Of a stretch of DNA of 64,000 nt, positions 17,546 to 25,970 are shown piece after piece; position 1 is the stretch's first letter; every line of letters starts with the position of its first letter. The position numbers and the translations under genes are program-made. A model generated the notes under the pieces. That model worked only from the letters and a program-made list of their open reading frames with translations. It did no database searches and was not told the DNA's origin. The stretch comes from Acinetobacter sp. ANC 7912 (GTDB lineage: Bacteria > Pseudomonadota > Gammaproteobacteria > Pseudomonadales > Moraxellaceae): contig NZ_CP156795.1 of NCBI RefSeq assembly GCF_039862785.1, positions 1,984,001 to 2,048,000 on the forward strand. Reading direction: 5' to 3'.

Positions 17546-18976
17546 ATGTCGCAAAAAAAAAGCGTAATTTTTAAAAATCTGTTGCCTGTGATCAGAAAAT
17601 ATCAGCAGCTTGGATTTACGCATGAAAAAATTGTTGCATTACTCCGAGAGGAACATAATCTCGATCTAGTCACCACTGAGACATTTAAAAGCTATTTATA
17701 TCGTTATGCAAAAGTGACCTCCACGCCTACTGGGAACATCAAAATGCCGAACACTCTCCAAAACCGTCGCGAAATCAAGAAATCGTCTAAGCTTGAGCAT
17801 GTATGCTACGACATTCGCGGACCTGTGTTACGAGCGGCCAACGAGATGGAGGAAGCCGGACATAAGATTATCAAACTAAATATTGGTAACCCTGCTCCAT
17901 TCGGCTTTGAAGCACCGCAAGAAATCATTAATGATGTGGCACTGAACCTGCCAAATGCAATTGGTTATACCGACTCTAAAGGTATTTTCCCGGCGCGTAA
18001 GGCGATCTGTCAGTATTATCAGCAGAAAGGCATTCTCAATATGCATGTCAATGATGTGTATGTGGGTAATGGCGTATCTGAACTAATCGTGATGGCAATG
18101 CAGGGTCTGCTCGATGACGGCGATGAAATGCTGATTCCAATGCCGGACTATCCACTGTGGACAGCAGCTGTAAACCTGTCAGGCGGTACTGCGATTCACT
18201 ATAAATGTGATGAAGAAAACTTCTGGTATCCAGATATCGCGGATATGGAAAGCAAGATCACCCCGAATACCCGCGGGATCGTGATCATCAACCCGAACAA
18301 CCCAACGGGTGCAGTTTATCCACGTCATGTATTGCAACAAATCGTGGATCTGGCGAAAAAACATGACCTGATCCTGTTTGCGGACGAAATCTACGACAAG
18401 ATTATCTATGACGGCATTGAGCATGTGTCTGTGGCTTCACTGGCAGGTGATCATCTGTGTGTGTCTTTCAACGGTCTTTCGAAAGCCTACCGTATTGCCG
18501 GTTACCGTTCTGGCTGGATGGCAATTACCGGTGATAAATCCCGCGCAACCGACTACATCGAAGGTCTGGACATGCTGGCATCAATGCGTCTGTGTGCCAA
18601 CCATCAGGCTCAATACGCGATCCAAACAGCCTTGGGTGGTTACCAGTCGATTAATGACCTGATCCGTCCAGGTGGTCGTCTATACGAACAGCGTAATATT
18701 GCCTGGGAAATGCTGAATGACATTCCAGGTGTGACCTGTGTCAAACCAGAAGGTGCGATGTACTGCTTCCCTCGTCTTGATCCGGAAATCTACCCGATTG
18801 AGGATGATGAGAAACTGATGCTTGATCTGCTGCGTGCCGAGAAAGTGTTATTGGTTCAAGGTACCGGCTTTAACTGGCCAACCCCGGATCACTTCCGCGT
18901 GGTATTCCTGCCAGCTGAAAATGAACTGCGTGAAGCACTGACCCGTTTAGGCCGTTTTCTGGCGAAAATGCGTTAA
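17546..18976 (+). CDS. AlaA-like PLP aminotransferase with N-terminal extra domain
   Basis: The 476-residue protein has a class I aminotransferase core (about 75-476) close to AlaA, which makes alanine from pyruvate and glutamate. The PLP-lysine motif is NGLSKAYRIAGYRSGW near 313, and INPNNPTGAVYP supplies the cofactor Asn. AlaA has about 405 residues; the extra 66-70 N-terminal residues contain a helical segment (LLPVIRKYQQLGFTHEKIVA, then an ETFKSYLYRYAK helix) that looks like a small HTH-type DNA-binding module. CAGG upstream of ATG 17546 supports the long form; an internal ATG at 17744 would give the short form. The terminator is at 18989-19019. Confidence 0.88.
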   Translation: MSQKKSVIFKNLLPVIRKYQQLGFTHEKIVALLREEHNLDLVTTETFKSYLYRYAKVTSTPTGNIKMPNTLQNRREIKKSSKLEHVCYDIRGPVLRAANEMEEAGHKIIKLNIGNPAPFGFEAPQEIINDVALNLPNAIGYTDSKGIFPARKAICQYYQQKGILNMHVNDVYVGNGVSELIVMAMQGLLDDGDEMLIPMPDYPLWTAAVNLSGGTAIHYKCDEENFWYPDIADMESKITPNTRGIVIINPNNPTGAVYPRHVLQQIVDLAKKHDLILFADEIYDKIIYDGIEHVSVASLAGDHLCVSFNGLSKAYRIAGYRSGWMAITGDKSRATDYIEGLDMLASMRLCANHQAQYAIQTALGGYQSINDLIRPGGRLYEQRNIAWEMLNDIPGVTCVKPEGAMYCFPRLDPEIYPIEDDEKLMLDLLRAEKVLLVQGTGFNWPTPDHFRVVFLPAENELREALTRLGRFLAKMR

Positions 18977-18988
18977 TTTATACGATGT

Positions 18989-19019
18989 AAAAAAACCGCG
19001 TTTTAAACGCGGTTTTTTT
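18989..19019. terminator. Bidirectional terminator after the aminotransferase
   Basis: AAAAAAACCGCG-TTTTAAA-CGCGGTTTTTTT lies between the convergent aminotransferase and acyltransferase genes. Confidence 0.9.
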
Positions 19020-19026
19020 ATGCCTT

Positions 19027-21012
19027 CTATTTAGCTTGTATATCTTTTAATGGATTGCCAAAGCGTTTCAGATATTCAATCCCGAGCTGGCGTGAACCTT
19101 GGTCATTGATGTGATTGTCGTCCTTCAACCGGTATAAAGGTACATGATTGACCATGATCTGGCAGACTTTTTCATCACAGATTACTTTGTTCGGATCAAT
19201 CACTTTTAGATTTGGATACTGCTGTTTTGCTTCAATCAGAATCTGGTTAAAAGCTTTGAGATGCATTTCATAACTCTTTCGAGAAACCGTACATTGAGCA
19301 TGACGATGCAAGATTTCACTGCGGATATTACAATCCGATGGAACATCCTCCCAGTCCAGTCGTGGCACATCATTCAATAAAACGACCTGATCAGCAGCTT
19401 GATGTGTGATTTCCAAAGCCTTCATCAATCCTGCTTTAAAAATTTCTTTTTGGTCTTGGTGTATACCATCTTTTAAGCGTACTTCATCACTAAAATACGG
19501 TGCATAAGACCCAGCTAAAATGATCATCGGGTAATGATTTTCTGCTAAATACTTAGTCAATGCTTCATTGCGCTGCTGGAACTTGCTCAGTTCATCCCAG
19601 TGATTCTGTTTTAGGTCAAAACGCTGCACACCAGGCAGATAGAAAGTTGAGCTTTGCGCGATGTCATAGCCACGTAAATTGGCATCTTTGGCCCATTCAT
19701 CCAACATGGCGGTATAAGCATTGGCATGCGAGTCACCAATTAACAGGAAATCAATCTCTTCTTTATGTGCTCCCAATACGCAATCTTGTGCCTTCGGTAA
19801 GGTTTCAGGAGCTGTGTCCATACAATTACTACGGATTACATGCGCATAGGCATGTAGAGCTTTTTGTTGGGAATACACTGACGGCGAAAAACGTTCTGGA
19901 AAACCTTCATGCTGCTTCACCATCTGGGCAAAACTGACAAAGCCAATTGCTGGTAGCAGAAAGCCCAGAATTATCACTTTGTAATTGGCTGCCATCACAA
20001 ACCGTTTTAGCGGTTTTTCTGCCAGCCGGTAAGTCAGAAATGCTAATAGTACTGACAATAAGATAATGATGATCTGGTTTTCCATATTTAAAGGCAACAT
20101 GTAAATGCCGAACAATACAATGATCGGCCAGTGCCACAGATAGAGCGGATATGAAATCTTCCCGATCCAGGTACTCAATTGATTGCTCAACAGGATATTG
20201 GTTGCAGGAAGCGATTGTCCCAGATAAATAATCACTGCTGTGGCTAGGCATGGAATCAGTGCCATCAGTCCGGGAAATGGCGTTTGCTCATCAAAATATA
20301 TAGCTACTGTGAAAAGAACTATGACCCCAAGCCAGATCAAAACCTGTAATAATCTTTTCGGTAATTTCAGCTGTGGCAGACAGGTGATTAATGTCCCGAT
20401 CAATAGTTCAAATGCCCGTACCGGCATACTGTAATAGGCTTTGGCTGAATTTTCAGCCAGTCGATACTGGGCATAGAACAGTAAAGCAATAATAAGCGTA
20501 CTGATTAATAGCCAAAGATATTTGCGTGAGGCTTTGCTTAAAAACAGCCATAAGATTAAGGGCCAGAAAATATAAAACTGTTCCTCTACCCCCAAAGACC
20601 ATAAATGCAGCAGCGGTACATTTTCCACATTCGGGCTAAAGTAATCCCCTACCTCATTACGCATATACAGGTTGGCCATCAGAACTGTGGCATACATGAT
20701 GCTTTTAAAATATTCGGTCAGTTCGCCTGGGAACATCACCTGCCAGGCGATCAAGCTAACCATAGTCAGGACAGTGAAATAAGCGGGAGCCAAACGCACA
20801 ACACGCTTTTTATAAAATCGTGCCACGGAAAACTGTTGTGATTGCATATCACGCGTCAGAATCGTGGTAATCAAATAGCCGGAAATAACAAAGAAGATAT
20901 CAACACCAATATAGCCGCCGGAAAACAGTGACCAGCCTAAATGGTTGAAAATGACCAGTGATACTGCAATGGCACGCAGCCCATCAATATCTGGCCGATA
21001 AGCAATGCTCAT
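19027..21012 (-). CDS. OafA/YrhL-type membrane acyltransferase with SGNH domain
   Basis: The 661-residue protein has an Acyltransferase_3 membrane domain of about ten helices (residues 1-370) starting YRPDIDGLRAIAVSLVIFNH, with the conserved His and the GGYIGVDIFFVISGYLIT motif. A C-terminal periplasmic SGNH hydrolase-like domain has LIGDSHANAY near 422 (catalytic Ser) and DDNHINDQGS near 632 (catalytic Asp and His). Such fusions O-acetylate surface polysaccharide, LPS or peptidoglycan. No polysaccharide cluster adjoins it, so the substrate is unknown. It is the only gene between the terminator at 18989 and the M23 gene. Confidence 0.9.
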   Translation of the reverse strand: MSIAYRPDIDGLRAIAVSLVIFNHLGWSLFSGGYIGVDIFFVISGYLITTILTRDMQSQQFSVARFYKKRVVRLAPAYFTVLTMVSLIAWQVMFPGELTEYFKSIMYATVLMANLYMRNEVGDYFSPNVENVPLLHLWSLGVEEQFYIFWPLILWLFLSKASRKYLWLLISTLIIALLFYAQYRLAENSAKAYYSMPVRAFELLIGTLITCLPQLKLPKRLLQVLIWLGVIVLFTVAIYFDEQTPFPGLMALIPCLATAVIIYLGQSLPATNILLSNQLSTWIGKISYPLYLWHWPIIVLFGIYMLPLNMENQIIIILLSVLLAFLTYRLAEKPLKRFVMAANYKVIILGFLLPAIGFVSFAQMVKQHEGFPERFSPSVYSQQKALHAYAHVIRSNCMDTAPETLPKAQDCVLGAHKEEIDFLLIGDSHANAYTAMLDEWAKDANLRGYDIAQSSTFYLPGVQRFDLKQNHWDELSKFQQRNEALTKYLAENHYPMIILAGSYAPYFSDEVRLKDGIHQDQKEIFKAGLMKALEITHQAADQVVLLNDVPRLDWEDVPSDCNIRSEILHRHAQCTVSRKSYEMHLKAFNQILIEAKQQYPNLKVIDPNKVICDEKVCQIMVNHVPLYRLKDDNHINDQGSRQLGIEYLKRFGNPLKDIQAK

Positions 21013-21097
21013 AAAGTTCGTAAAAGCGGGAGATGCTTTATTTTATGCTTTTCATTGCTTGAATTGTGTTCTTTTACATTTATCTTACATAGCCGCT

Positions 21098-21649
21098 TTA
21101 TTTTAATTCTTCAGCTTTTAGATAAGGATAGGGATTGGCTGCACCTTTCCCGCTCAAATAAATACCATAGTGCAGATGCGGTGGCGTGGTTTTAGCATTC
21201 CCGGTATTTCCAACATAGGCAATCACTTCACCCGCTTCGACCCAGTCACCTTCCTGAATATGCTCGGCATAATCCTCCAGATGGGCATAGTAATGATTAG
21301 TAAGTTCAGGCCCGGTAATCCAGATCACTTTACCACCTAAATTATTGGTGCCAATCTTCCTGACGATGCCGTTAGTGGCACTCAGTACAGGCGTACCGTG
21401 TTTGGCAAAAATATCAATTCCCTCATGTTGCCGCCCTTCACTCCGTGCAGCACCCCAAGTGTCGTTGAGCTGTCTTTGCTTCACACCTTCTACTGGAATA
21501 GTTAAGGGTTGGGATAATGGATCTTTCCTCAACTGCCAGTATAAATAAGGGCTTTTCCAACCCGCAGCCTGCCCCGATGGTGGTGGTTCACAGCCAGTCA
21601 GACTAACCAAGATAGAGATTAATAATAAGGAAACCGTCAGATGCTGCAC
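21098..21649 (-). CDS. M23 family (LytM-type) peptidase lipoprotein
   Basis: The 183-residue protein has a lipoprotein signal with lipobox LTGC (C20). The LytM domain contains HEGIDIF (H75, D79) and the PHLHYG motif (H158, H160), the full zinc-ligand set, so it should be an active endopeptidase or at least metal-binding. Its target would be peptidoglycan cross-links or peptides in the periplasm. It is compact, without LysM or coiled-coil domains. It follows the acyltransferase on the same strand after a gap of about 85 bases and is probably transcribed separately. Confidence 0.88.
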   Translation of the reverse strand: MQHLTVSLLLISILVSLTGCEPPPSGQAAGWKSPYLYWQLRKDPLSQPLTIPVEGVKQRQLNDTWGAARSEGRQHEGIDIFAKHGTPVLSATNGIVRKIGTNNLGGKVIWITGPELTNHYYAHLEDYAEHIQEGDWVEAGEVIAYVGNTGNAKTTPPHLHYGIYLSGKGAANPYPYLKAEELK

Positions 21650-21768
21650 TACTTATTCTCATTTGCTTTTCTGCTTTAAATGATCTTATGCAATTCGGTT
21701 TAGACTCACGTCCTGTTCTTGTAATTTTTCTTCGCGATTATTTGAACATTCAGATTCCGTATAAACAA

Positions 21769-21793
21769 CAAAACCCTCGATCGAGGGCTTTGT
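21769..21793 (-). terminator. Intrinsic terminator of the 43-residue basic protein gene
   Basis: On the minus strand GCCCTCGATCGAGGG is followed by TTTTGTTGTT. It lies about 28 bases after the stop codon of the small gene. Confidence 0.75.
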
Positions 21794-21820
21794 CTAAATA
21801 CCTGGTATTCCTATTAGGGA

Positions 21821-21952
21821 CTATTTACGTTTTTTTGCCCGTGATGGTTTAGATTTTTGCGGTTGTTGCTGTTGCTGTTGTTCTTCGTCCTGCATAGACT
21901 CCTTCTTGTCCTTTTGCTGAACTTGCTTATGTTTTGACTGAGATCTAGCCAT
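21821..21952 (-). CDS. 43-residue basic, glutamine-rich small protein
   Basis: ATG at 21952-21950 with GGAG six bases upstream opens 43 codons ending in TAG. The protein is highly charged and disordered-looking: MARSQSKHKQVQQKDKKE near the start, a run of six Gln in the middle, then PQKSKPSRAKKRK. It has no hydrophobic stretch or cysteine. It has its own terminator, which supports expression. A role in nucleic-acid or ribosome binding would fit the basic ends, but no family is recognised. Confidence 0.6.
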   Translation of the reverse strand: MARSQSKHKQVQQKDKKESMQDEEQQQQQQPQKSKPSRAKKRK

Positions 21953-22136
21953 ACCAACTCCTGAGAGACTTTTCTCTATTACACAAGATCGTATGACTTA
22001 CTCTAGCTGGTCTTTTAAATATTCCAATCTAAGAGCTGTATCAAAATACGTGAATGTAAAAAATGAAATCTTAAAGGAATGACTTTAATATGAATAATTC
22101 ATTTACTCGGTTACGAAAACTACATGTTTTTACATG

Positions 22137-22166
22137 AAAAAACAGGAAGAAAAATCTTCCTGTTGT
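22137..22166 (-). terminator. Terminator of the beta-barrel protein gene
   Basis: On the minus strand AACAGGAAGA-TTTT-TCTTCCTGTT is followed by TTTTC. It lies about 50 bases after the stop codon. The region 21953-22136 between the small gene and this hairpin shows no gene. Confidence 0.75.
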
Positions 22167-22216
22167 TGAAAATTAGATATCGCAATACTTCAAGAATGTC
22201 TCAGGGATTCAAAACT

Positions 22217-22810
22217 CTAAAAATTATAGCGAACACCCAGCTTATAAATTAAACCATCCAGATCAACTGCATGCAGTTTTCCTGCTGCACAGTCTCCATC
22301 AATACAGATACGGGTTTTGCGGTTATATAGCCACTTATAGCCTAATGTGCCAAATAGATCGACTTGTGCAGATGGCTTAAAACCCAACTCGGCATTAACA
22401 GGTACCGTGATATATTTTAGTTCGACCTTGGTTTTGCCTAGATCTGGATCAGTATCCTTATCTTCCATATAGGCATAACCCACACCTAAAGAGCCGGCAG
22501 TATAAAGGTCATTGTTCTCATAAAATTTGTATTTATATCCGACTGTACCTTCACTCGCCCAGAATTCATCTTTCATGTAGCTATATTCAGCCCAGATACT
22601 GGCTCTCGGATGACTATGATATTCCAGGTTTACAAATGCACCATTAAAGCTCTCGTCTTCGAACCAGTCATGTGACTTCATATTAAAGCCTGAATAGCCC
22701 ACTGCCACACCAATATTATATGGTTTGCTTTGATACCCATAAGCAGGTGAATTTGCCTGTGAAGTTACAGAAATGACCCCAATTACCCCGGCTAAAATTA
22801 ATTTTTTCAT
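22217..22810 (-). CDS. Outer-membrane beta-barrel protein
   Basis: The 197-residue protein has a Sec signal peptide (KKLILAGVIGVISVTSQA) and then alternating amphipathic strands rich in Tyr and Gly. It ends in KLGVRYNF, with the C-terminal Phe expected of barrels inserted by BamA. Two cysteines (TRICIDGDCAAG) lie in a probable loop and may pair. The size fits an eight-stranded barrel of the OmpW/OmpX size class, but the sequence does not allow a precise family. It is transcribed alone, with the terminator at 22137-22166. Confidence 0.75.
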   Translation of the reverse strand: MKKLILAGVIGVISVTSQANSPAYGYQSKPYNIGVAVGYSGFNMKSHDWFEDESFNGAFVNLEYHSHPRASIWAEYSYMKDEFWASEGTVGYKYKFYENNDLYTAGSLGVGYAYMEDKDTDPDLGKTKVELKYITVPVNAELGFKPSAQVDLFGTLGYKWLYNRKTRICIDGDCAAGKLHAVDLDGLIYKLGVRYNF

Positions 22811-22971
22811 AAGATCTCTTCTTTATTATTAAGCGTTTAAGATACTAATTTATTGATCAAAAATAAATCAAGAAATAATCAAATCGGGTAAAAATTCTTA
22901 GATGGATGGCGGAGTTCCTCTCCCCCATAATAAAGTCAATCCCGTCTTGATTCCGCTTGAAAAGAACACGT

Positions 22972-23514
22972 ATGAAAAAAGAAGTTTTTATCTCTGTTGA
23001 TATTGAAGCCTCTGGTCCAATTCCGGGCGAATATGACATGCTCTCGTTTGGCATGTGCCGGATTGATCAACCTGAAGTTCAGTTTTATTGTGAATTACAA
23101 CCTGTCTCGTTTAAGTTCAATCCTAAAGCCTTAGAAGTTGCAGGATTTGATCTAGAGGAATTGGCAAAGACCGGTCTTGAGCCAGCAACAGCCATGCAGA
23201 ATTGCACCCAATGGCTAAAAGAAAATCTTTTAAAATCCGAAACACCGATCTTTGTGGGATTAAATGCCAGTTTTGACTGGTCATTTATGAATTATTATTT
23301 TCATAAATATACCGGTAATAATCCATTCGGTGTAGCGGCTCTGGACCTTAAGTCCATGTACTTGGGTGCTTTTGGAAGTACCTGGCTGGAAACCCGAGCA
23401 AAAAATATGATTGAGGTTTTAAACCCTGAATCGCGTGGCAATCATAATGCGCTACAAGATGCGATCTTTCAGGCGGAGCTATTTCGTTTAATTATGGACA
23501 AGATAAAACATTGA
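22972..23514 (+). CDS. DEDDh-type 3'-5' exonuclease
   Basis: The 180-residue protein has the exonuclease fold of RNase T/DnaQ. VDIEASGPIPGEYDML supplies the first Asp and Glu, FVGLNASFDWSFMNYYF the second Asp, and GNHNALQDAIFQAELF the His-Asp pair, so all DEDDh residues are present. The substrate (RNA ends or DNA) is unclear; it is a stand-alone gene. The ATG at 22972 is used. A TTG at 22957 would add five residues and cannot be excluded. The protein is cytoplasmic, with no accessory domain. Confidence 0.85.
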   Translation: MKKEVFISVDIEASGPIPGEYDMLSFGMCRIDQPEVQFYCELQPVSFKFNPKALEVAGFDLEELAKTGLEPATAMQNCTQWLKENLLKSETPIFVGLNASFDWSFMNYYFHKYTGNNPFGVAALDLKSMYLGAFGSTWLETRAKNMIEVLNPESRGNHNALQDAIFQAELFRLIMDKIKH

Positions 23515-23741
23515 TTCACTTACTTTGAAAAAGCAGATAAATGATCAATAGTGTGATAATTTTATGGTTATATCTGTTTAGGCTATTAAAAATAATTTGA
23601 GATTCACAACATTTTCAGGTCATCTTCCCGCATAATAGCAACCTATAAATTCACCCTTTTAGATTTCACTGGGAGATCACGACCTTTCCCCGCCAGAAGA
23701 AATCTGCTCATTTTATTTTGTATTTATAGAAGTTTTTTCCT

Positions 23742-24524
23742 ATGAAAATCGTCATTCTAAATAAACCATATGGCGTCCTCTCCCAGTTTCGTAAAGACGA
23801 AGCCCACATGACGATGTCTGATTTCGTTGATGATCCTACCTTACGTCTGGCGGGTCGTCTCGATATGGACTCAGAAGGTTTGGTATTCCTGACTGATCAT
23901 GGTGGCTTAAACCAGTTCATCACCAATCCTGCCAATAAAAAATTCAAAACCTATCTGGTTCAGGTCGATGGAGATGTCACTGAAGAAGCACTGGAACAAC
24001 TGCGTAAAGGTGTTGAGCTGAAAGATGGCATCACCTTGCCAGCGAAAGCCATCAAAGTTCAGCAACCAGAATGGCTATGGGATCGTGATCCTCCGGTACG
24101 TTACCGTGCATCCGTGCCGACATCTTGGGTAGAAATCTCGATCTGTGAAGGCCGTAACCGTCAGGTACGTCGTATGACAGCAGCAGTGGGTTTTCCAACT
24201 TTGCGTCTGATCCGTACCAAAATCGGTTCGATTGATCTGGTTCAACTTGGTCTGCAACCAGGTGAAACCAAAGAGATTGAACCTTTACTGTATCCAGACT
24301 TTAAAGATGTGCCTGAAGAACAGCCATATCGCTCACGTTCTTATGTGAAAAAGCCAGGCGGCACTGGAGGCAAACCAATCAACAAGAAGGTGAATAAAGA
24401 CGGTACCAAGAAAAAATCAGGTACTCCACGGATCTGGCAAATGGAAGAAGGTGAAAAACCACGTCGCAAAACCAATGGTACCACCCGTCCAAATACCAAG
24501 AGCCGGGGCCGTCGTCCTCGCTAA
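23742..24524 (+). CDS. rluE: 23S rRNA pseudouridine synthase RluE-type
   Basis: The 260-residue protein is an RsuA/RluB/E/F-family pseudouridine synthase. The catalytic Asp is D41 in AGRLDMDSEGLVFLTDHG, and EGRNRQVRRMTAAVGFPTLRL is the family's second motif. No S4 domain is present, which fits RluE (target U2457 of 23S rRNA in E. coli). From about residue 195 it carries a basic, Lys/Arg/Gly-rich tail ending RGRRPR, longer than in E. coli RluE and probably for rRNA contact. The terminator is at 24539-24563. Confidence 0.88.
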   Translation: MKIVILNKPYGVLSQFRKDEAHMTMSDFVDDPTLRLAGRLDMDSEGLVFLTDHGGLNQFITNPANKKFKTYLVQVDGDVTEEALEQLRKGVELKDGITLPAKAIKVQQPEWLWDRDPPVRYRASVPTSWVEISICEGRNRQVRRMTAAVGFPTLRLIRTKIGSIDLVQLGLQPGETKEIEPLLYPDFKDVPEEQPYRSRSYVKKPGGTGGKPINKKVNKDGTKKKSGTPRIWQMEEGEKPRRKTNGTTRPNTKSRGRRPR

Positions 24525-24538
24525 TTCGATGATTCCTT

Positions 24539-24563
24539 AAAGGGTGCTACAGCGCCCTTTTTA
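24539..24563 (+). terminator. Intrinsic terminator after rluE
   Basis: AAAGGGTGCT-AC-AGCGCCCTTT with one internal mismatch, followed by TTATT. Confidence 0.75.
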
Positions 24564-24636
24564 TTACATAAATTAAATCGTTTTTATTTTTCAATTGATT
24601 AGAATAATACCAAGTATTCATTTTGCGATGAGTCTC

Positions 24637-25032
24637 ATGAAAAAAATAATTTTAACTTTAGCTGCAACTATGCTTCCTACTTTTAGCTTTGCTAATCCTT
24701 TAAGTGTTCATGTATTGAATCAGGAAACTGGCTTACCTTCTGCCAATGTGGCTGTGATTTTAGAAGCTCAACAAGGTGAGAAATGGGTCAAACTGAATGA
24801 AGCCAAAACAGATAAGGATGGCCGTGTAAAGGAGCTTTATCCTAAAGAGACTGCATTACAGAAAGGTGTTTACAAGATAACGTTTAAAACTGGGGATTGG
24901 TTTAAGGCAAATAATCAACGGACGTTCTTCCCAGAAATTCCGGTAGTCTTTGTAATTGATGGCACTTTGGACCATTATCATATTCCGCTGTTGTTGAGTT
25001 CTTATGGTTACTCGACATATCGAGGAAGTTAG
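24637..25032 (+). CDS. uraH: Periplasmic 5-hydroxyisourate hydrolase (transthyretin-like)
   Basis: The 131-residue product has a signal peptide (KKIILTLAATMLPTFSFA) followed by the transthyretin-like fold: LSVHVLNQETGLPSANV at the start, with the conserved His. It ends in SSYGYSTYRGS, the YRGS tail diagnostic of HIU hydrolases. The enzyme would hydrolyse 5-hydroxyisourate in the periplasm. No uricase or OHCU decarboxylase adjoins it, so it is an orphan. In-frame ATGs at 24595 and 24628 are alternative starts. The stop codon directly precedes the remnant 3' end of a minus-strand pseudogene. Confidence 0.88.
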   Translation: MKKIILTLAATMLPTFSFANPLSVHVLNQETGLPSANVAVILEAQQGEKWVKLNEAKTDKDGRVKELYPKETALQKGVYKITFKTGDWFKANNQRTFFPEIPVVFVIDGTLDHYHIPLLLSSYGYSTYRGS

Positions 25033-25606
25033 TTATAAGGATTCTATCTTTGCGATAGGAGCGCTTGTATTATCTTGAAGTTGAATATTAAGAATAGGCC
25101 TCTTTCATAAATCAAAAAACGAACAATCTATTGTTGATTATTTGTACCAAAGAATTTTAAATATTCATGCATAATTTGCGGATGAAATACATCGATTCAA
25201 AGAAGCTTTCTGAAACACAGTTCAAGCGGTACACCGGCATCTCATGGTCAACCTTTGATTTAATGGTTGAGGAGTTGCAAAAGCATATTCCTGCGAAAGG
25301 TAGACCACCTAAATTGAGCATAGAGGATCAGATTCTTCTATGCTTAAGTTATTGGCGCGAATATCGAACATTATTCCATGTCGCAACAAGTTATGGCGTG
25401 TCAGAACCCACTGCTTCAAGAATTGTCCGTCATGTAGAGGACTGCCTGATCAAGTCCAATTTATTCAATCTACCAAAGCATTTGCCTGAAGGCGAAGGCA
25501 TTGACTGGAATGTGGTTATTGTAGATGCCACAGAAATTCCAATCCAAAGGCCTAAAAAAACAGAAGAAAAGCTATAGTGGTAAGAAGAAGGCTCATACAT
25601 TCAAAG

Positions 25607-25719
25607 GGCTTTGTTACACAAAGATTTCATAACTATATGATTTTAGAAGTTTTGATTATTTTTTGATCCAAAATTAAATTTATTTAAATCAGATGCTTAC
25701 ATATTTATGCAACAAAGCC
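25607..25719. mobile_element. 113-bp MITE with IS903-like terminal repeats
   Basis: The ends are GGCTTTGTTACACAAA on the left and, inverted, GGCTTTGTTGCATAAA on the right (14 of 16 match). This is the type of terminus seen in IS903-group elements of the IS5 family. The flanks carry a perfect 9-bp duplication CATTCAAAG (25598-25606 and 25720-25728), the length IS903-group transposases make. The interior is AT-rich and has no coding frame. It sits inside an IS5-type transposase gene and must have been mobilised in trans. Confidence 0.88.
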
Positions 25720-25970
25720 CATTCAAAGTACAGGCCATCATTCATTATCAAACTTAAAAAATCCTGAGTTTATGTACCAGCCACGGTGCCGTACATGATT
25801 TCGAGCTCTTCAAACGTAACTTGAATCAGATTCCTGAAGGTGCCTTTATCCTTGCAGATAAGGGTTATCAGGGAATTTATACAGTGTATCCAAATAGCTT
25901 GTTGCCATTAAAAGCAAAGAAGCGCAGCAAACTAGATCCTGAACTCAAAATTTATAATCAGGAAATCAAT

